Assembly (NCBI GenBank): GCA_902595845.1
Contig: CACJRN010000001.1
Coordinates: 198,326-262,325, forward strand
Direction of reading: 5' to 3'
Source of the DNA: an uncultured Gammaproteobacteria bacterium
GTDB taxonomy: Bacteria; Pseudomonadota; Gammaproteobacteria; Steroidobacterales; UBA11654
Length of the DNA stretch: 64,000 bases
In this document: positions 34,532 to 42,668 of the stretch, one piece after another
Position numbering within the stretch: the first letter of the stretch is position 1
How the letters are laid out: each line of letters begins with the position of its first letter
Made by a program: the position numbers and the translations under genes
Notes under the pieces: model-generated
The model's database searches: none
Told to the model about the DNA's origin: nothing
The model's input: only the letters and a program-made list of their open reading frames with translations

Positions 34532-36652
34532 TTAGAGAATCATATCAATTACATTCAATGCTGCTTTTGTGATATTCGTTCCTGGGCCAAATACTGCAGC
34601 TACACCACAATCTTTAAGTGCTTTTATATCTTGTTCAGGAATGATTCCGCCACAAACGACCAGTATATTTTCTGAACCTTGTTCTGCAAGAGAATTCATG
34701 AGTATTGGAACCAATGTTTTATGCCCAGCAGCTTGTGTGGATACTCCGATGATATGAACATCATTTTCAATTGCATCTCTCGCTGCTTCCTCAGGTGTCT
34801 GAAAAAGTGGGCCGATGTCAACATCAAACCCCATATCTGCAAAGGCTGTAGCAATCACTTTCGCACCTCGATCATGTCCATCCTGACCCAGTTTGACCAC
34901 TAAAATTCTAGGCCTTCTACCATGAGACTTCTCAAATTCATTAACTTTATCTTCAACATTCATAAAATCTTCATCGCCCTCATACTCTTTTCGATAAACA
35001 CCGCTAATCGATTGAGAAACTGCCTGATGCCTCCCAAAGACTTTCTCCATTGCCATTGAGATTTCACCAACCGTTGCTCGATGTTTTGCTGCTTCAATAG
35101 CAGATGCCATCAAGTTACCATCATCAGCTGCACATTTTTCTAGTTCAGCCAATGCATTTTGACATGCTTCTTCATTTCTTTCTTTTTTAATTGATTCAAG
35201 CTTACTAATTTGTTGGTCTCTGACGCCCTCGTTATCTATTGAAAGTATATCGACTTCTTTTTGATCCTTGTTTTGATAAGCATTTACACCAACAATGACA
35301 TCCTCTTTTTTATCCACTCTTGCTTGCCTGATTGCTGCTGATTCTTCAATTCTTAATTTTGGCACTCCTGCTTGAATTGCCTTTGTCATTCCTCCAAGAT
35401 CCTCAACCTCTTGTATGAGCTTTTTGGTTTCATTGATCATTGAACCAGTAAGAGATTCTAGATAGTAAGAGCCAGCAAGTGGGTCAACCACTTTAGTCAA
35501 GCCAGATTCTTCTCTTAGAACCAATTGTGTGTTTCTTGCAATTTGAGCAGAAAAGGGAGTTGGTAAAGCCAATGCCTCATCAAATGAATTTGTATGCAAT
35601 GATTGCGTTCCACCCAAAACCGCTGCCATGGCCTCTATGGTTGTCCTGACTATATTGTTGTATGGGTCTTGACTGGTGAGACTTACACCTGATGTTTGAC
35701 AATGAGTTCTAAGCATCAAAGACTTTGGATTTTTTGGAGAAAATTCTTTTTCAATCATCTCAGACCATAGGAATCTCGCAGCCCTTAATTTTGCGATTTC
35801 CATGAAGAAGTTCATTCCTATACCAAAAAAGAATGATAATCTCGGGGCAAAGTCATCGATATCTAGTCCTTTATTCATAGCAGATCTTACATATTCCAAT
35901 CCGTCAGCCAGTGTATAAGCAAGCTCTTGAGTGCAAGTGGCTCCTGCTTCAAGCATGTGATATCCAGAAATTGAAACGGTATTGAATTGAGGCAGATTGT
36001 GAGAACAATATTCAATGATATCAGCGACTATTCTCATTGAGTCATTGGGAGGATAAATATAGGTGTTTCTGACCATGAATTCTTTGAGGATATCATTCTG
36101 TAACGTGCCTTTGAGTTTTGACTGGTCAACGCCTTGTTCTTCAGCAGCTACAACAAACATTGCCATGATGGGTATAACAGCCCCATTCATGGTCATTGAG
36201 ACAGACATCTTCTCCAGTGGTATTTGATCAAACAACATTTTCATGTCTTCAACGGTATCAATTGCTACACCAGCTTTACCTACATCACCTGTGACTCTCG
36301 GATGATCCGAGTCATAACCTCTGTGTGTTGCTAAATCGAATGCAACAGATAGCCCAGTTTGTCCAGCCGCTATATTCTCACGATAAAACTTGTTTGATTC
36401 CTCTGCAGTTGAAAATCCAGAATATTGTCTGACTGTCCATGGTCTTTTTGTATACATAGTGGCTCTTGGACCTCTAAGGAATGGCTCAATTCCAGGCATC
36501 GTATCTAGATGCTCGAGTTCCAATAGATCCTCAGAGGAATAGACTGGTTTTACATCTATGCCCTCAAGCGTATGCCAATCAAGACTTTCAATTTCATCTG
36601 TTTTCAGTTCAGATTTGGCAGTTGTTATCCATTTTTCTTTAAGTTTAGACAT
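34532..36652 (-). CDS. mcm: Methylmalonyl-CoA mutase, single-chain, B12-dependent
   Basis: Rearranges (R)-methylmalonyl-CoA to succinyl-CoA using adenosylcobalamin, 706 aa. The catalytic TIM barrel opens with [18 protein letters not shown] and has YPPNDSMRI and [10 protein letters not shown]. The C-terminal cobalamin domain (about 575-706) carries [10 protein letters not shown], the D-x-H-x2-G base-off motif. It is one polypeptide with both domains, as in ScpA-type enzymes. First gene of the operon mutase-pccB-pccA-meaB-mce, which channels propionyl-CoA from odd-chain, branched or sterol substrates to the TCA cycle. Confidence 0.96.
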   Translation of the reverse strand: MSKLKEKWITTAKSELKTDEIESLDWHTLEGIDVKPVYSSEDLLELEHLDTMPGIEPFLRGPRATMYTKRPWTVRQYSGFSTAEESNKFYRENIAAGQTGLSVAFDLATHRGYDSDHPRVTGDVGKAGVAIDTVEDMKMLFDQIPLEKMSVSMTMNGAVIPIMAMFVVAAEEQGVDQSKLKGTLQNDILKEFMVRNTYIYPPNDSMRIVADIIEYCSHNLPQFNTVSISGYHMLEAGATCTQELAYTLADGLEYVRSAMNKGLDIDDFAPRLSFFFGIGMNFFMEIAKLRAARFLWSEMIEKEFSPKNPKSLMLRTHCQTSGVSLTSQDPYNNIVRTTIEAMAAVLGGTQSLHTNSFDEALALPTPFSAQIARNTQLVLREESGLTKVVDPLAGSYYLESLTGSMINETKKLIQEVEDLGGMTKAIQAGVPKLRIEESAAIRQARVDKKEDVIVGVNAYQNKDQKEVDILSIDNEGVRDQQISKLESIKKERNEEACQNALAELEKCAADDGNLMASAIEAAKHRATVGEISMAMEKVFGRHQAVSQSISGVYRKEYEGDEDFMNVEDKVNEFEKSHGRRPRILVVKLGQDGHDRGAKVIATAFADMGFDVDIGPLFQTPEEAARDAIENDVHIIGVSTQAAGHKTLVPILMNSLAEQGSENILVVCGGIIPEQDIKALKDCGVAAVFGPGTNITKAALNVIDMIL

Positions 36653-36711
36653 TAATTAACTTCTATTAATTCAAAGCTAGGGGATCATTCTACAGGTCAG
36701 TTAATTGATAT

Positions 36712-36726
36712 TGAAAATAAATTTCA
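36712..36726. promoter_or_regulatory. Inverted repeat TGAAA-N5-TTTCA before the propionate operon
   Basis: TGAAA (36712-36716) and TTTCA (36722-36726) form a short inverted repeat in the 166-bp divergent region between the mutase gene (minus) and the LLM gene (plus), 60 bp from the mutase start. It may be an operator, but short AT-rich symmetry is common in this genome. Confidence 0.25.
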
Positions 36727-36756
36727 TCAAAATCCAAAGAGTTCGACGGGATTCTT

Positions 36757-36784
36757 TTGCATTCATATCCCTTCATTCTATAAT
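36757..36784 (+). promoter_or_regulatory. Putative promoter of the LLM oxidoreductase gene
   Basis: A perfect TATAAT (36779-36784) follows TTGCAT (36757-36762) with a 16-nt spacer and lies 34 bp before the start codon. The -35 element is weak. Confidence 0.4.
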
Positions 36785-36818
36785 GATTCTAATTTCCAAT
36801 TGATAAAAGGCTTTTAAA

Positions 36819-37859
36819 ATGAAATTAGGTATTGGACTCGGTTACTCACCATCAAAACTTAAGATTCCCATGGATGATATATTGTTTGCTGAAAAGATGG
36901 GTTTTGATTCAGTCTGGGCAGCAGAATCCTATGGCTCTGACGCTGTATCGGTTGCATCTTATGTGCTCGCTCAAACCTCCAAAATAAAGGTAGGAACTGC
37001 AATCATGCAAATGCAGGCAAGAACACCCGCAATGACAGCAATGACCGCCATATCACTAAATGCACTATCTGATAATCGGTTTTTACTGGGTTTGGGACCA
37101 TCTGGACCCCAAGTTGTTGAAGGTTGGTATGGACAGGCTTATGGCCGACCTCTTACGAGAACAAAAGAATATATATCCATTATCAGGAAAATAATTGCCA
37201 GAGAAGAGCCACTTCAATTTGAAGGTCATCACTACCAGATACCATTCAAAGGTGAGGGTTCAACAGGTTTAGGAAAACCACTAAAGAGCATTCTTCACAG
37301 CACAGCAGATCTTAAAATCTATACAGCCTCCATTACTCCTGCGGGCCTAAGATGCGCCGGTGAAGTTTCAGATGGCGTTTTTCCTATTTGGATGAATCCT
37401 GAAAAATTTGACCTTGTTGGAGAATACGTTGAAGAAGGCTTTGCTAAATCCTCTGAAGAAAAGAGTTATGACAATTTTGATGTTGCACCATTCGTTCCGG
37501 TTGCCATGGGAGACAATATTGATTTTTGTTATATGGCCATGAAACCTATGTTTGCCCTATATATAGGTGGAATGGGTGCAAAATCTAAAAACTTTTATAA
37601 TGACTACGCGAAACGACTAGGATATGAGGAAGCTGCAGAAAAGATTCAAGATTTATATCTTGAAGGTAAAAAAGATGAAGCAGCAATGGCAGTGCCAAAT
37701 GAACTCATTGACGAATGTACACTGGTTGGACCAAAAGAACGGATTATCGAACAACTGTCACATTGGAAAGAGCTCGATAAGACCGGAAAGATAGGAACAT
37801 TGGTTCTTGGAAATGTTGGGCAGAAGGCAATTGAAGTGATTGCAAACGAGGTTTTATAG
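36819..37859 (+). CDS. LLM-class (luciferase-like) oxidoreductase, probably F420-dependent
   Basis: A 346-aa TIM-barrel flavin/deazaflavin oxidoreductase. The opening KLGIGLGYSPSKL, FDSVWAAESYGSDA, KIKVGTAIMQMQARTPAMTA and RFLLGLGPSGPQVVEGWYG match the F420-dependent branch of bacterial luciferase-like enzymes, close in feel to the mycobacterial Rv3520c group. The genome's F420 operon at 42.7-48.1 kb supports F420 rather than FMN. Substrate unknown. It leads a two-gene unit with the following membrane protein and is divergent from the methylmalonyl-CoA mutase gene. Confidence 0.88.
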   Translation: MKLGIGLGYSPSKLKIPMDDILFAEKMGFDSVWAAESYGSDAVSVASYVLAQTSKIKVGTAIMQMQARTPAMTAMTAISLNALSDNRFLLGLGPSGPQVVEGWYGQAYGRPLTRTKEYISIIRKIIAREEPLQFEGHHYQIPFKGEGSTGLGKPLKSILHSTADLKIYTASITPAGLRCAGEVSDGVFPIWMNPEKFDLVGEYVEEGFAKSSEEKSYDNFDVAPFVPVAMGDNIDFCYMAMKPMFALYIGGMGAKSKNFYNDYAKRLGYEEAAEKIQDLYLEGKKDEAAMAVPNELIDECTLVGPKERIIEQLSHWKELDKTGKIGTLVLGNVGQKAIEVIANEVL

Positions 37860-37864
37860 ATTAT

Positions 37865-38257
37865 ATGAACTATTCGACTTATTTCAGAATGCTGGTCATA
37901 GGACCAATCATTTTGGTGTTGGCTGGATATCTTTTGGATTTTTCTTACCCTTTTCCAGAATCAATTAATGGATATTGGGGCCAGTTGGCATTGGATGGTT
38001 TCAGTGATTGGTTTTACGTACAACTAATCTGCCTGCTTCTAGCTTTTATCAGTGACATCTTGATGTTTTTCTTTATCAGAAACTCAAGGGAGTTATGGAT
38101 TCTTGCAACTACAGGAGTTTTGATTAGTGGAATGATGATGCCAGAGATAAATATCTCCTCATCACTATCTCAAGAGTTACTTCAGCTGGCAGCGATCATT
38201 TCAGGTGTAAAAATTGCATCTGCATATCTTTCACCCTCCATCAGGGACCTTTTTTGA
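37865..38257 (+). CDS. Small integral membrane protein of unknown function
   Basis: A 130-aa protein with about four hydrophobic segments (roughly residues 8-26, 48-70, 77-95 and 103-122). No family is recognised. It starts 5 bp after the LLM gene and should be cotranscribed with it. It ends at a strong hairpin shared with the convergent Hsp20 gene. Confidence 0.65.
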   Translation: MNYSTYFRMLVIGPIILVLAGYLLDFSYPFPESINGYWGQLALDGFSDWFYVQLICLLLAFISDILMFFFIRNSRELWILATTGVLISGMMMPEINISSSLSQELLQLAAIISGVKIASAYLSPSIRDLF

Positions 38258-38260
38258 AGG

Positions 38261-38294
38261 TGGATAGGGGAGACCGATGATCTCCCCAAATCCA
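38261..38294. terminator. Hairpin between convergent genes
   Basis: GGGGAGA (38267-38273) pairs with TCTCCCC (38281-38287) around CCGATGA, and TGGAT/ATCCA (38261-38265, 38290-38294) extend it to 12 bp. There is no U-run on either side, so it may act as a transcript-end stabiliser or pause site for both convergent genes rather than a classical intrinsic terminator. Confidence 0.6.
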
Positions 38295-38298
38295 TTTG

Positions 38299-38748
38299 CT
38301 ATCCAAGTAGTTTTTTCTTTGTTGTTAAACTAATTTTCTTTGGCTTTTTGTGTTCAGGGATCAGTCTCTCCATGCCAATGTAGAGCATTCCATTTGAAAG
38401 TGCTGCACCCTTAACCTCCATATCGTCAGAAATTACAAATTTTCGGACGAAGTTTCTAGCAGCCAAGCCTTGGTGAAGAAGACCCTCCGACGCCTCATTT
38501 GGCCTCTTGCCAGAGATAGTCAGGGTTTCACCCTGTACTTCTACATCTATGTCTTCCTCATCAAAACCAGCAATTGCCAGTTCAATGGTATATTTCTCAT
38601 CACTGACTTTCCTTATGTTATATGGGGGATAGTTGATGCTTTGTGATTTTGAGTTTGCCATGATTGATAGCGCATCAAATGTTCTATCAAAACCAACAGC
38701 AAACGGAGAGATGTCTCTCCATACTGTGTCAAATAATGTATTAACCAT
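38299..38748 (-). CDS. ibpA: Small heat-shock protein, Hsp20/IbpA family
   Basis: An ATP-independent chaperone that holds unfolding proteins in the cytoplasm, 149 aa. The start FDTVWRDISPFAVGFDRTFDAL and YPPYNIRKVSDEKYTIELAIAGF are IbpA-like. The alpha-crystallin core (about residues 35-125) has LTISGKRP and ALSNGMLYIGMER, and the C-terminal I-x-I/V-like anchor is reduced. AAGGAG lies 6 nt before the ATG. Upstream are a sigma32-type promoter and a possible RNA thermometer. Confidence 0.93.
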   Translation of the reverse strand: MVNTLFDTVWRDISPFAVGFDRTFDALSIMANSKSQSINYPPYNIRKVSDEKYTIELAIAGFDEEDIDVEVQGETLTISGKRPNEASEGLLHQGLAARNFVRKFVISDDMEVKGAALSNGMLYIGMERLIPEHKKPKKISLTTKKKLLG

Positions 38749-38754
38749 AATTTT

Positions 38755-38810
38755 CTCCTTATTTAAGCAAGTTAATTATTAATTTGCGTGGACCCATCTT
38801 TGGCATCCAC
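38755..38810 (-). promoter_or_regulatory. ROSE-like RNA thermometer in the ibpA leader
   Basis: In the minus-strand leader UUGCUU (38770-38765) can pair with the Shine-Dalgarno AAGGAG (38760-38755) around a 4-nt loop, giving CUU/AAG plus a G opposite G. This is the U[UC]GCU arrangement typical of ROSE elements in ibpA leaders. A second hairpin GTGGA/TCCAC (38788-38810) stands at the predicted 5' end. The stem is short, so melting with heat is plausible but untested. Confidence 0.5.
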
Positions 38811-38817
38811 AAAGAAG

Positions 38818-38845
38818 ATATATGGTTGATTAATAGATTTTCAAG
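38818..38845 (-). promoter_or_regulatory. Heat-shock (sigma32-type) promoter of ibpA
   Basis: On the minus strand CTTGAAA (38845-38839), an 11-nt spacer and AACCATAT (38827-38820) match the sigma32 pattern CTTGAAA-N11-16-CCCCATNT except for the first two bases of the -10 box. The predicted start is about 60-65 nt before the ATG. Confidence 0.65.
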
Positions 38846-38848
38846 ATA

Positions 38849-39757
38849 CTAATCTTCTTGGAAATAGAATTTTCTCCATAGTTTCATACCAAGAATTAAA
38901 GAAAGTATCCAAAAGATAAACTCTATCCAGTTTGGATTGCTGTTATAACCCAGAAAACCTTTTAGAAAGACGCCAATTCGACCTTTGTCATGAAGTAAGT
39001 GAGTGTATTTTTCCTTTCCATTTAGATTATAGGAAAACATAAATGCGTTATCATTTTCATCCAAAGAGGTTTTGGGTTGATATATATCCCATACACGAGC
39101 AATCTCTGATTTTGATTCCAATCCTACCCACTCCAAACGATCTCCCTTGACCAGAAATTCTTCCATTTCATGGGTTCCATAAGCAACCATTCCGGATGCA
39201 AAAAGAACCAGGAGGAAGGTGGTTGCTCTAAAAAATGATTTCAGATTTATTCTTCTGCCTTGAATGACAATAAAGTAACCAATCATGATTGCGATCAACA
39301 TCCCGAGAATAAAGCCAGTATATGAAAAAGAGCCTGTCATAGAGAAGCTGCCCATCAAGAATATTGCTGTTTCAAATCCCTCTCTTAGAATTGCAAAAAA
39401 TACAACAAGAAAAACACCCCATCCCGATGCCTTCATTGCATTTTTAGTTTCATTTTCTAATCCTGTTCTATCACTTACATGCTTGGACAGCCAAAAGATT
39501 ACATACCAAAGAAGGCCAGCAGTAATATACATAAACACTCCTTCAAAGAGAGCAGTGTATGACTCATTCCCAATCGATTCTTTTATATTATTCAGAGCTA
39601 TTGCAACAAAAATACTGGCAATGATTGCTGCTGCAACACCTGCCCATAGTTGTTGAATTTCTTTTATCAGATTATTTTTTTCAAGAAGTGTATATATGAT
39701 TCCAACAATCAGGCATGCCTCCAAGCTTTCTCTAAATACAATAATGAATTCGTTCAT
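38849..39757 (-). CDS. FTR1-family iron permease
   Basis: A 302-aa inner-membrane high-affinity iron transporter with about seven helices. Both R-E-x-x-E iron motifs are present: RESLE (residues 9-13) in helix 1 and REGFE (about 122-126) in helix 4. A periplasmic loop (about 190-265) precedes the last helix. No ferroxidase, EfeO or EfeB gene adjoins it. A Fur box 83 bp upstream implies repression in iron-replete cells. Confidence 0.9.
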   Translation of the reverse strand: MNEFIIVFRESLEACLIVGIIYTLLEKNNLIKEIQQLWAGVAAAIIASIFVAIALNNIKESIGNESYTALFEGVFMYITAGLLWYVIFWLSKHVSDRTGLENETKNAMKASGWGVFLVVFFAILREGFETAIFLMGSFSMTGSFSYTGFILGMLIAIMIGYFIVIQGRRINLKSFFRATTFLLVLFASGMVAYGTHEMEEFLVKGDRLEWVGLESKSEIARVWDIYQPKTSLDENDNAFMFSYNLNGKEKYTHLLHDKGRIGVFLKGFLGYNSNPNWIEFIFWILSLILGMKLWRKFYFQED

Positions 39758-39840
39758 CTTTTTCCTCGTAAAGAAAGAAAAGCAAGCCAGGTAAAGGTTA
39801 AGGTATGAGTGTTACTCCAGCTTGCTATTCTAAATTTAAA

Positions 39841-39855
39841 TGATAATCATTTTCA
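39841..39855. promoter_or_regulatory. Fur box
   Basis: TGATAAT-C-ATTTTCA is a 7-1-7 inverted repeat matching the Fur consensus core, 83 bp upstream of the FTR1 start. It could also control a rightward transcript toward the hairpin at 39921-39978. Confidence 0.75.
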
Positions 39856-39920
39856 TTTAAATTAATTTTAATCAGATCTAAATTTTTATCAAATAAAATT
39901 CTGTAATTTCAGTTCAAGAT

Positions 39921-39978
39921 AGCAGGGGAGCTCTGGTAGTTAGAGGGAATGATTATTAGATCATTGAGCTCCACTGCT
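39921..39978. other. Long intergenic stem-loop between two iron genes
   Basis: AGCAGGGGAGCTC (39921-39933) pairs with GAGCTCCACTGCT (39966-39978) at 12 of 13 positions. Its 32-nt loop contains an inner ATGAT/ATCAT stem. It lies in the 291-bp gap between the FTR1 start and the receptor's 3' end, 65 bp to the right of the Fur box. No frame crosses it. It could end the receptor transcript (without a U-run) or be part of an iron-controlled small RNA. Confidence 0.5.
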
Positions 39979-40048
39979 AAATCGGTACTCAGATAAAAGC
40001 GGGGGGTGATTTTCTGCTTGTTATCACGAGACACCAAATTAAATGCTA

Positions 40049-42139
40049 TTAGAATCTTCTTCTAACTGAGAGACGAGCATTTATTCCTTCGCCTACAGAC
40101 GCTTGATGCGTACTGTGCGAGTGAGGGAAATATAGATCATCACCCAGATTCTCAACATTTAATGAAACTTGCAGATCTTCAGACACATCATAGTTCACTG
40201 CAAAGTCAATCCTTGAATAATCAGGAAGAATCAATCCAGGCTTATCATTGCTGATATTTGATTCGCCTTGACGTGTCATCCCTAGACCCCAACTGAATCG
40301 ATCATTCACTTGGTACATTGCCCATAATGAAAAAGTACTGTTAGGGATTTCTCTTGGCTCTCCACCGGATTTGGTTTGACCATCCATATTGCTATAGCCG
40401 AGTGCCATGAAGAGCTTTTCATTCACTTGACCTTTAAGCTGTAATTCAAAACCATCTACTTGAAGCCCTATGATTTCAGCTCCTTCACCAGTGTCATCGG
40501 GAGTGGCTAAAATCTGTTCGCTGTCAAAGTAGCTTGCAGTGAAACTCAACTCAGGAGAGATGTCATACTTCACACCAATTTCGGTGCTTTCAAAAACATC
40601 TGGATCCAATTTAGCACTGCTGGATGAAAGTTTCTTAAACTGTTCACCTGATCTTGGAAGAAAACTTTCACTGTAGCTGAGATAAAGAGAAATATTATCC
40701 TCTGGCTTGTATATGATCCCTGCACGTGGAGAGAACTCCTCATCTTTTCTTGATTCTGCAGACCCGCCTTTTATATCGGTTACGGTGATATCAAAACTAT
40801 CAAATCGTCCACCTAAAAGAAGTTTAAGATTATCTGATACATCAATCTGATCTTGTATGAACAATGACTTCACTTTGATATCAGATTCAGTTTGGCTCTT
40901 CAACTTAGTGACAAAGTCAACAGCAGTTGCAACACCAGCTGAATTGACTGAAATATCCAAAGGCCTTGAGATTTGAAAGCTTTCTTTATCATTGCCAGTG
41001 GTTGACCAGTATGTGTCATAGCGGAGATTCTTATTATCGGTATCGATAATTTCTGCACCAACTAGAAGAGTATGAGTAGTTGCACCCATTTCAATTTCGC
41101 TGACGATGTTCCCTGAGACAATTAAATTCTCTCTTTCAGTTGGGTCATCGTATCCATCGAGTGTAACCAATGTGCCGTCGTATCCTGATGCATAAAGGTT
41201 TGTATATCTTTTATCAAAATCACTTGATTGGATTATCAGGTTTCCTTTCCTAGAATCAGAAAAATCATGACTGATATTTGCACGCAAAATATGAGCTTCA
41301 AGTGAAGTAAGATTTATATCCGAAGTACCAAAAGTTATATTTTCTAGTGATTCAACCGGTCTTCCATTCTCAGTTGGAATTCCTCTATCAATAAATCTTT
41401 CATGGTCAGCATACTCATATGAAAGATCAACAGTTGTTTGATCGCTCATTTTTATTCTTAGAGTCGGGTTGAATCCAGTGCGGTCACCATCATAGAAATC
41501 TCTGTGATTATCTAGTGAGTCAACATGGACATTGACTCTGAGAGCAGTATTATCGGCTGTCTGCCAGTTGTAATCAGCTGCGACATCAAATGCGCCAAAA
41601 GTATCAGCACCAAAATCAACTAAGCCAAATTCTTCACCTATTACTGCTTTTTTGGTAACACGATTAATCATACCACCTGTACCACCACGACCAAATAATA
41701 GGGCATTGGGACCTCTGAGAATCTCAACTTGTTCAAGGTTGTATAGAGAACGATAGTACTGAACATCATCTCTCACACCGTCGAGATAAAAGTCAGCTGT
41801 TGATCGGACACCTCTAAATACTATTGAGTCACGGTGTCCTTCACCTTGAGAGGTATTTACACCTGGTGTGTATCTTACGATATCACCAAGTTCTCGAAAG
41901 CCTTGTTTTTTAATATCGACGTCAGTAACAATTGATAGCGTTTGGGGAACATCTAAGATTCTGACTGGAGTCTTTAATGCATTAACTTGATCAGAGTAGA
42001 GTACTTTTCCTTTAACAACTATTTCTTCTACATCTGAATCTTGCCCATCATCGCTATCACTTTGTGCAGAGACAGGCATCATCAATGAAGCACTGAATGT
42101 GAAAAGAACAGCAAAGAGCAGGTTTTTATAATTGGACAT
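40049..42139 (-). CDS. TonB-dependent siderophore receptor
   Basis: A 696-aa outer-membrane ferric-siderophore receptor. The signal peptide spans about residues 1-25 (cleavage near VSAQS). The TonB box is EEIVVKG (about 37-43). The plug domain shows VPQTLSIVTDVDIKKQGF, YTPGVNTSQGEG and EILRGPNALLFGRGGTGG. The barrel ends in a C-terminal phenylalanine (SVRRRF). The siderophore-receptor subgroup (FhuE/FpvA-like, hydroxamate or mixed) is suggested by the plug. Two Fur boxes lie 55-105 bp upstream. Confidence 0.93.
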   Translation of the reverse strand: MSNYKNLLFAVLFTFSASLMMPVSAQSDSDDGQDSDVEEIVVKGKVLYSDQVNALKTPVRILDVPQTLSIVTDVDIKKQGFRELGDIVRYTPGVNTSQGEGHRDSIVFRGVRSTADFYLDGVRDDVQYYRSLYNLEQVEILRGPNALLFGRGGTGGMINRVTKKAVIGEEFGLVDFGADTFGAFDVAADYNWQTADNTALRVNVHVDSLDNHRDFYDGDRTGFNPTLRIKMSDQTTVDLSYEYADHERFIDRGIPTENGRPVESLENITFGTSDINLTSLEAHILRANISHDFSDSRKGNLIIQSSDFDKRYTNLYASGYDGTLVTLDGYDDPTERENLIVSGNIVSEIEMGATTHTLLVGAEIIDTDNKNLRYDTYWSTTGNDKESFQISRPLDISVNSAGVATAVDFVTKLKSQTESDIKVKSLFIQDQIDVSDNLKLLLGGRFDSFDITVTDIKGGSAESRKDEEFSPRAGIIYKPEDNISLYLSYSESFLPRSGEQFKKLSSSSAKLDPDVFESTEIGVKYDISPELSFTASYFDSEQILATPDDTGEGAEIIGLQVDGFELQLKGQVNEKLFMALGYSNMDGQTKSGGEPREIPNSTFSLWAMYQVNDRFSWGLGMTRQGESNISNDKPGLILPDYSRIDFAVNYDVSEDLQVSLNVENLGDDLYFPHSHSTHQASVGEGINARLSVRRRF

Positions 42140-42195
42140 AATTTTTTCCTAGCCTTTTGATAATTAAAATATACAAATGGATTTATTATTCATTT

Positions 42196-42243
42196 ATAAT
42201 GATAACGATTATCATTATCATAAGTAGATGATAATCATTATCA
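42196..42243. promoter_or_regulatory. Tandem Fur boxes
   Basis: ATAATGATAACGATTATCAT (42196-42215, symmetry continuing to 42221) and GATGATAATCATTATCA (42227-42243) are two near-perfect Fur sites side by side. They control the leftward receptor gene and possibly a rightward transcript starting with the small frame at 42287. Confidence 0.88.
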
Positions 42244-42286
42244 ACAACAATTCAAGTAAATTTTTTAATATTTAAAGGAGTTTTTT

Positions 42287-42352
42287 ATGTATGGAATAGA
42301 GGGCTTCATTAGAGTCAATCTAAATCTATCAAAACATCGAACTCTGATATAA
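42287..42352 (+). CDS. Possible 21-aa leader-like peptide
   Basis: The frame MYGIEGFIRVNLNLSKHRTL plus Ile begins 6 nt after a strong AAAGGAG, just right of the tandem Fur boxes, and ends 34 bp before the DUF4491 gene. The ribosome-binding site is better than that of many real genes here. Length and lack of a family keep it tentative; a TATAAT overlaps its stop codon and may serve the next gene. Confidence 0.25.
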   Translation: MYGIEGFIRVNLNLSKHRTLI

Positions 42353-42386
42353 TCTCGTCGATAACCGGCATATAAAAGGAGAAAAT

Positions 42387-42668
42387 ATGCATTTTGAAGG
42401 GCTTGCAATGGGCGTAATCGTCTTTTTGATCATCGGTATCTTTCACCCAGTAGTCATTAAAGTTGAGTACTATTTTGGGAAGAAGGTTTGGCCAGTTTTC
42501 TTTGTTATCGGTTGGGGTTTCGTTATATGGTCCCTCTACACAGCTAATCTTTTCTTCTCAATTTTTCTAGGTGTTTTTGGCTTCTCATGTCTTTGGAGTA
42601 TTGGAGAGTTGATAGAGCAAGAGGGCAGGGTTAAAAAAGGATGGTTTCCTAAAAACCCTAATCGCTAA
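42387..42668 (+). CDS. DUF4491 family membrane protein
   Basis: A 93-aa protein with three membrane helices. The pattern LAMGVIVFLIIGIFHPVVIKVEYYFGKKVWPVF, here seen as FLIIGIFHP and EYYFGKKVWP, then IGELIEQEGRVKKGWFPKNP at the C terminus, is the DUF4491 signature. Function unknown. AAGGAGAAAAT precedes the ATG. It is convergent with fbiC with no bases between the stops. Confidence 0.82.
   Translation: MHFEGLAMGVIVFLIIGIFHPVVIKVEYYFGKKVWPVFFVIGWGFVIWSLYTANLFFSIFLGVFGFSCLWSIGELIEQEGRVKKGWFPKNPNR

Noticed and set aside
36653-36818. Cobalamin or propionate-linked riboswitch before the mutase operon
   Set aside because: Only 166 bp of AT-rich DNA with a short inverted repeat; no B12-box-like segment or compound structure seen.
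39285-39656. 123-aa plus-strand frame opposite the iron permease gene
   Set aside because: Antisense of transmembrane coding sequence; the permease frame carries both R-E-x-x-E motifs.
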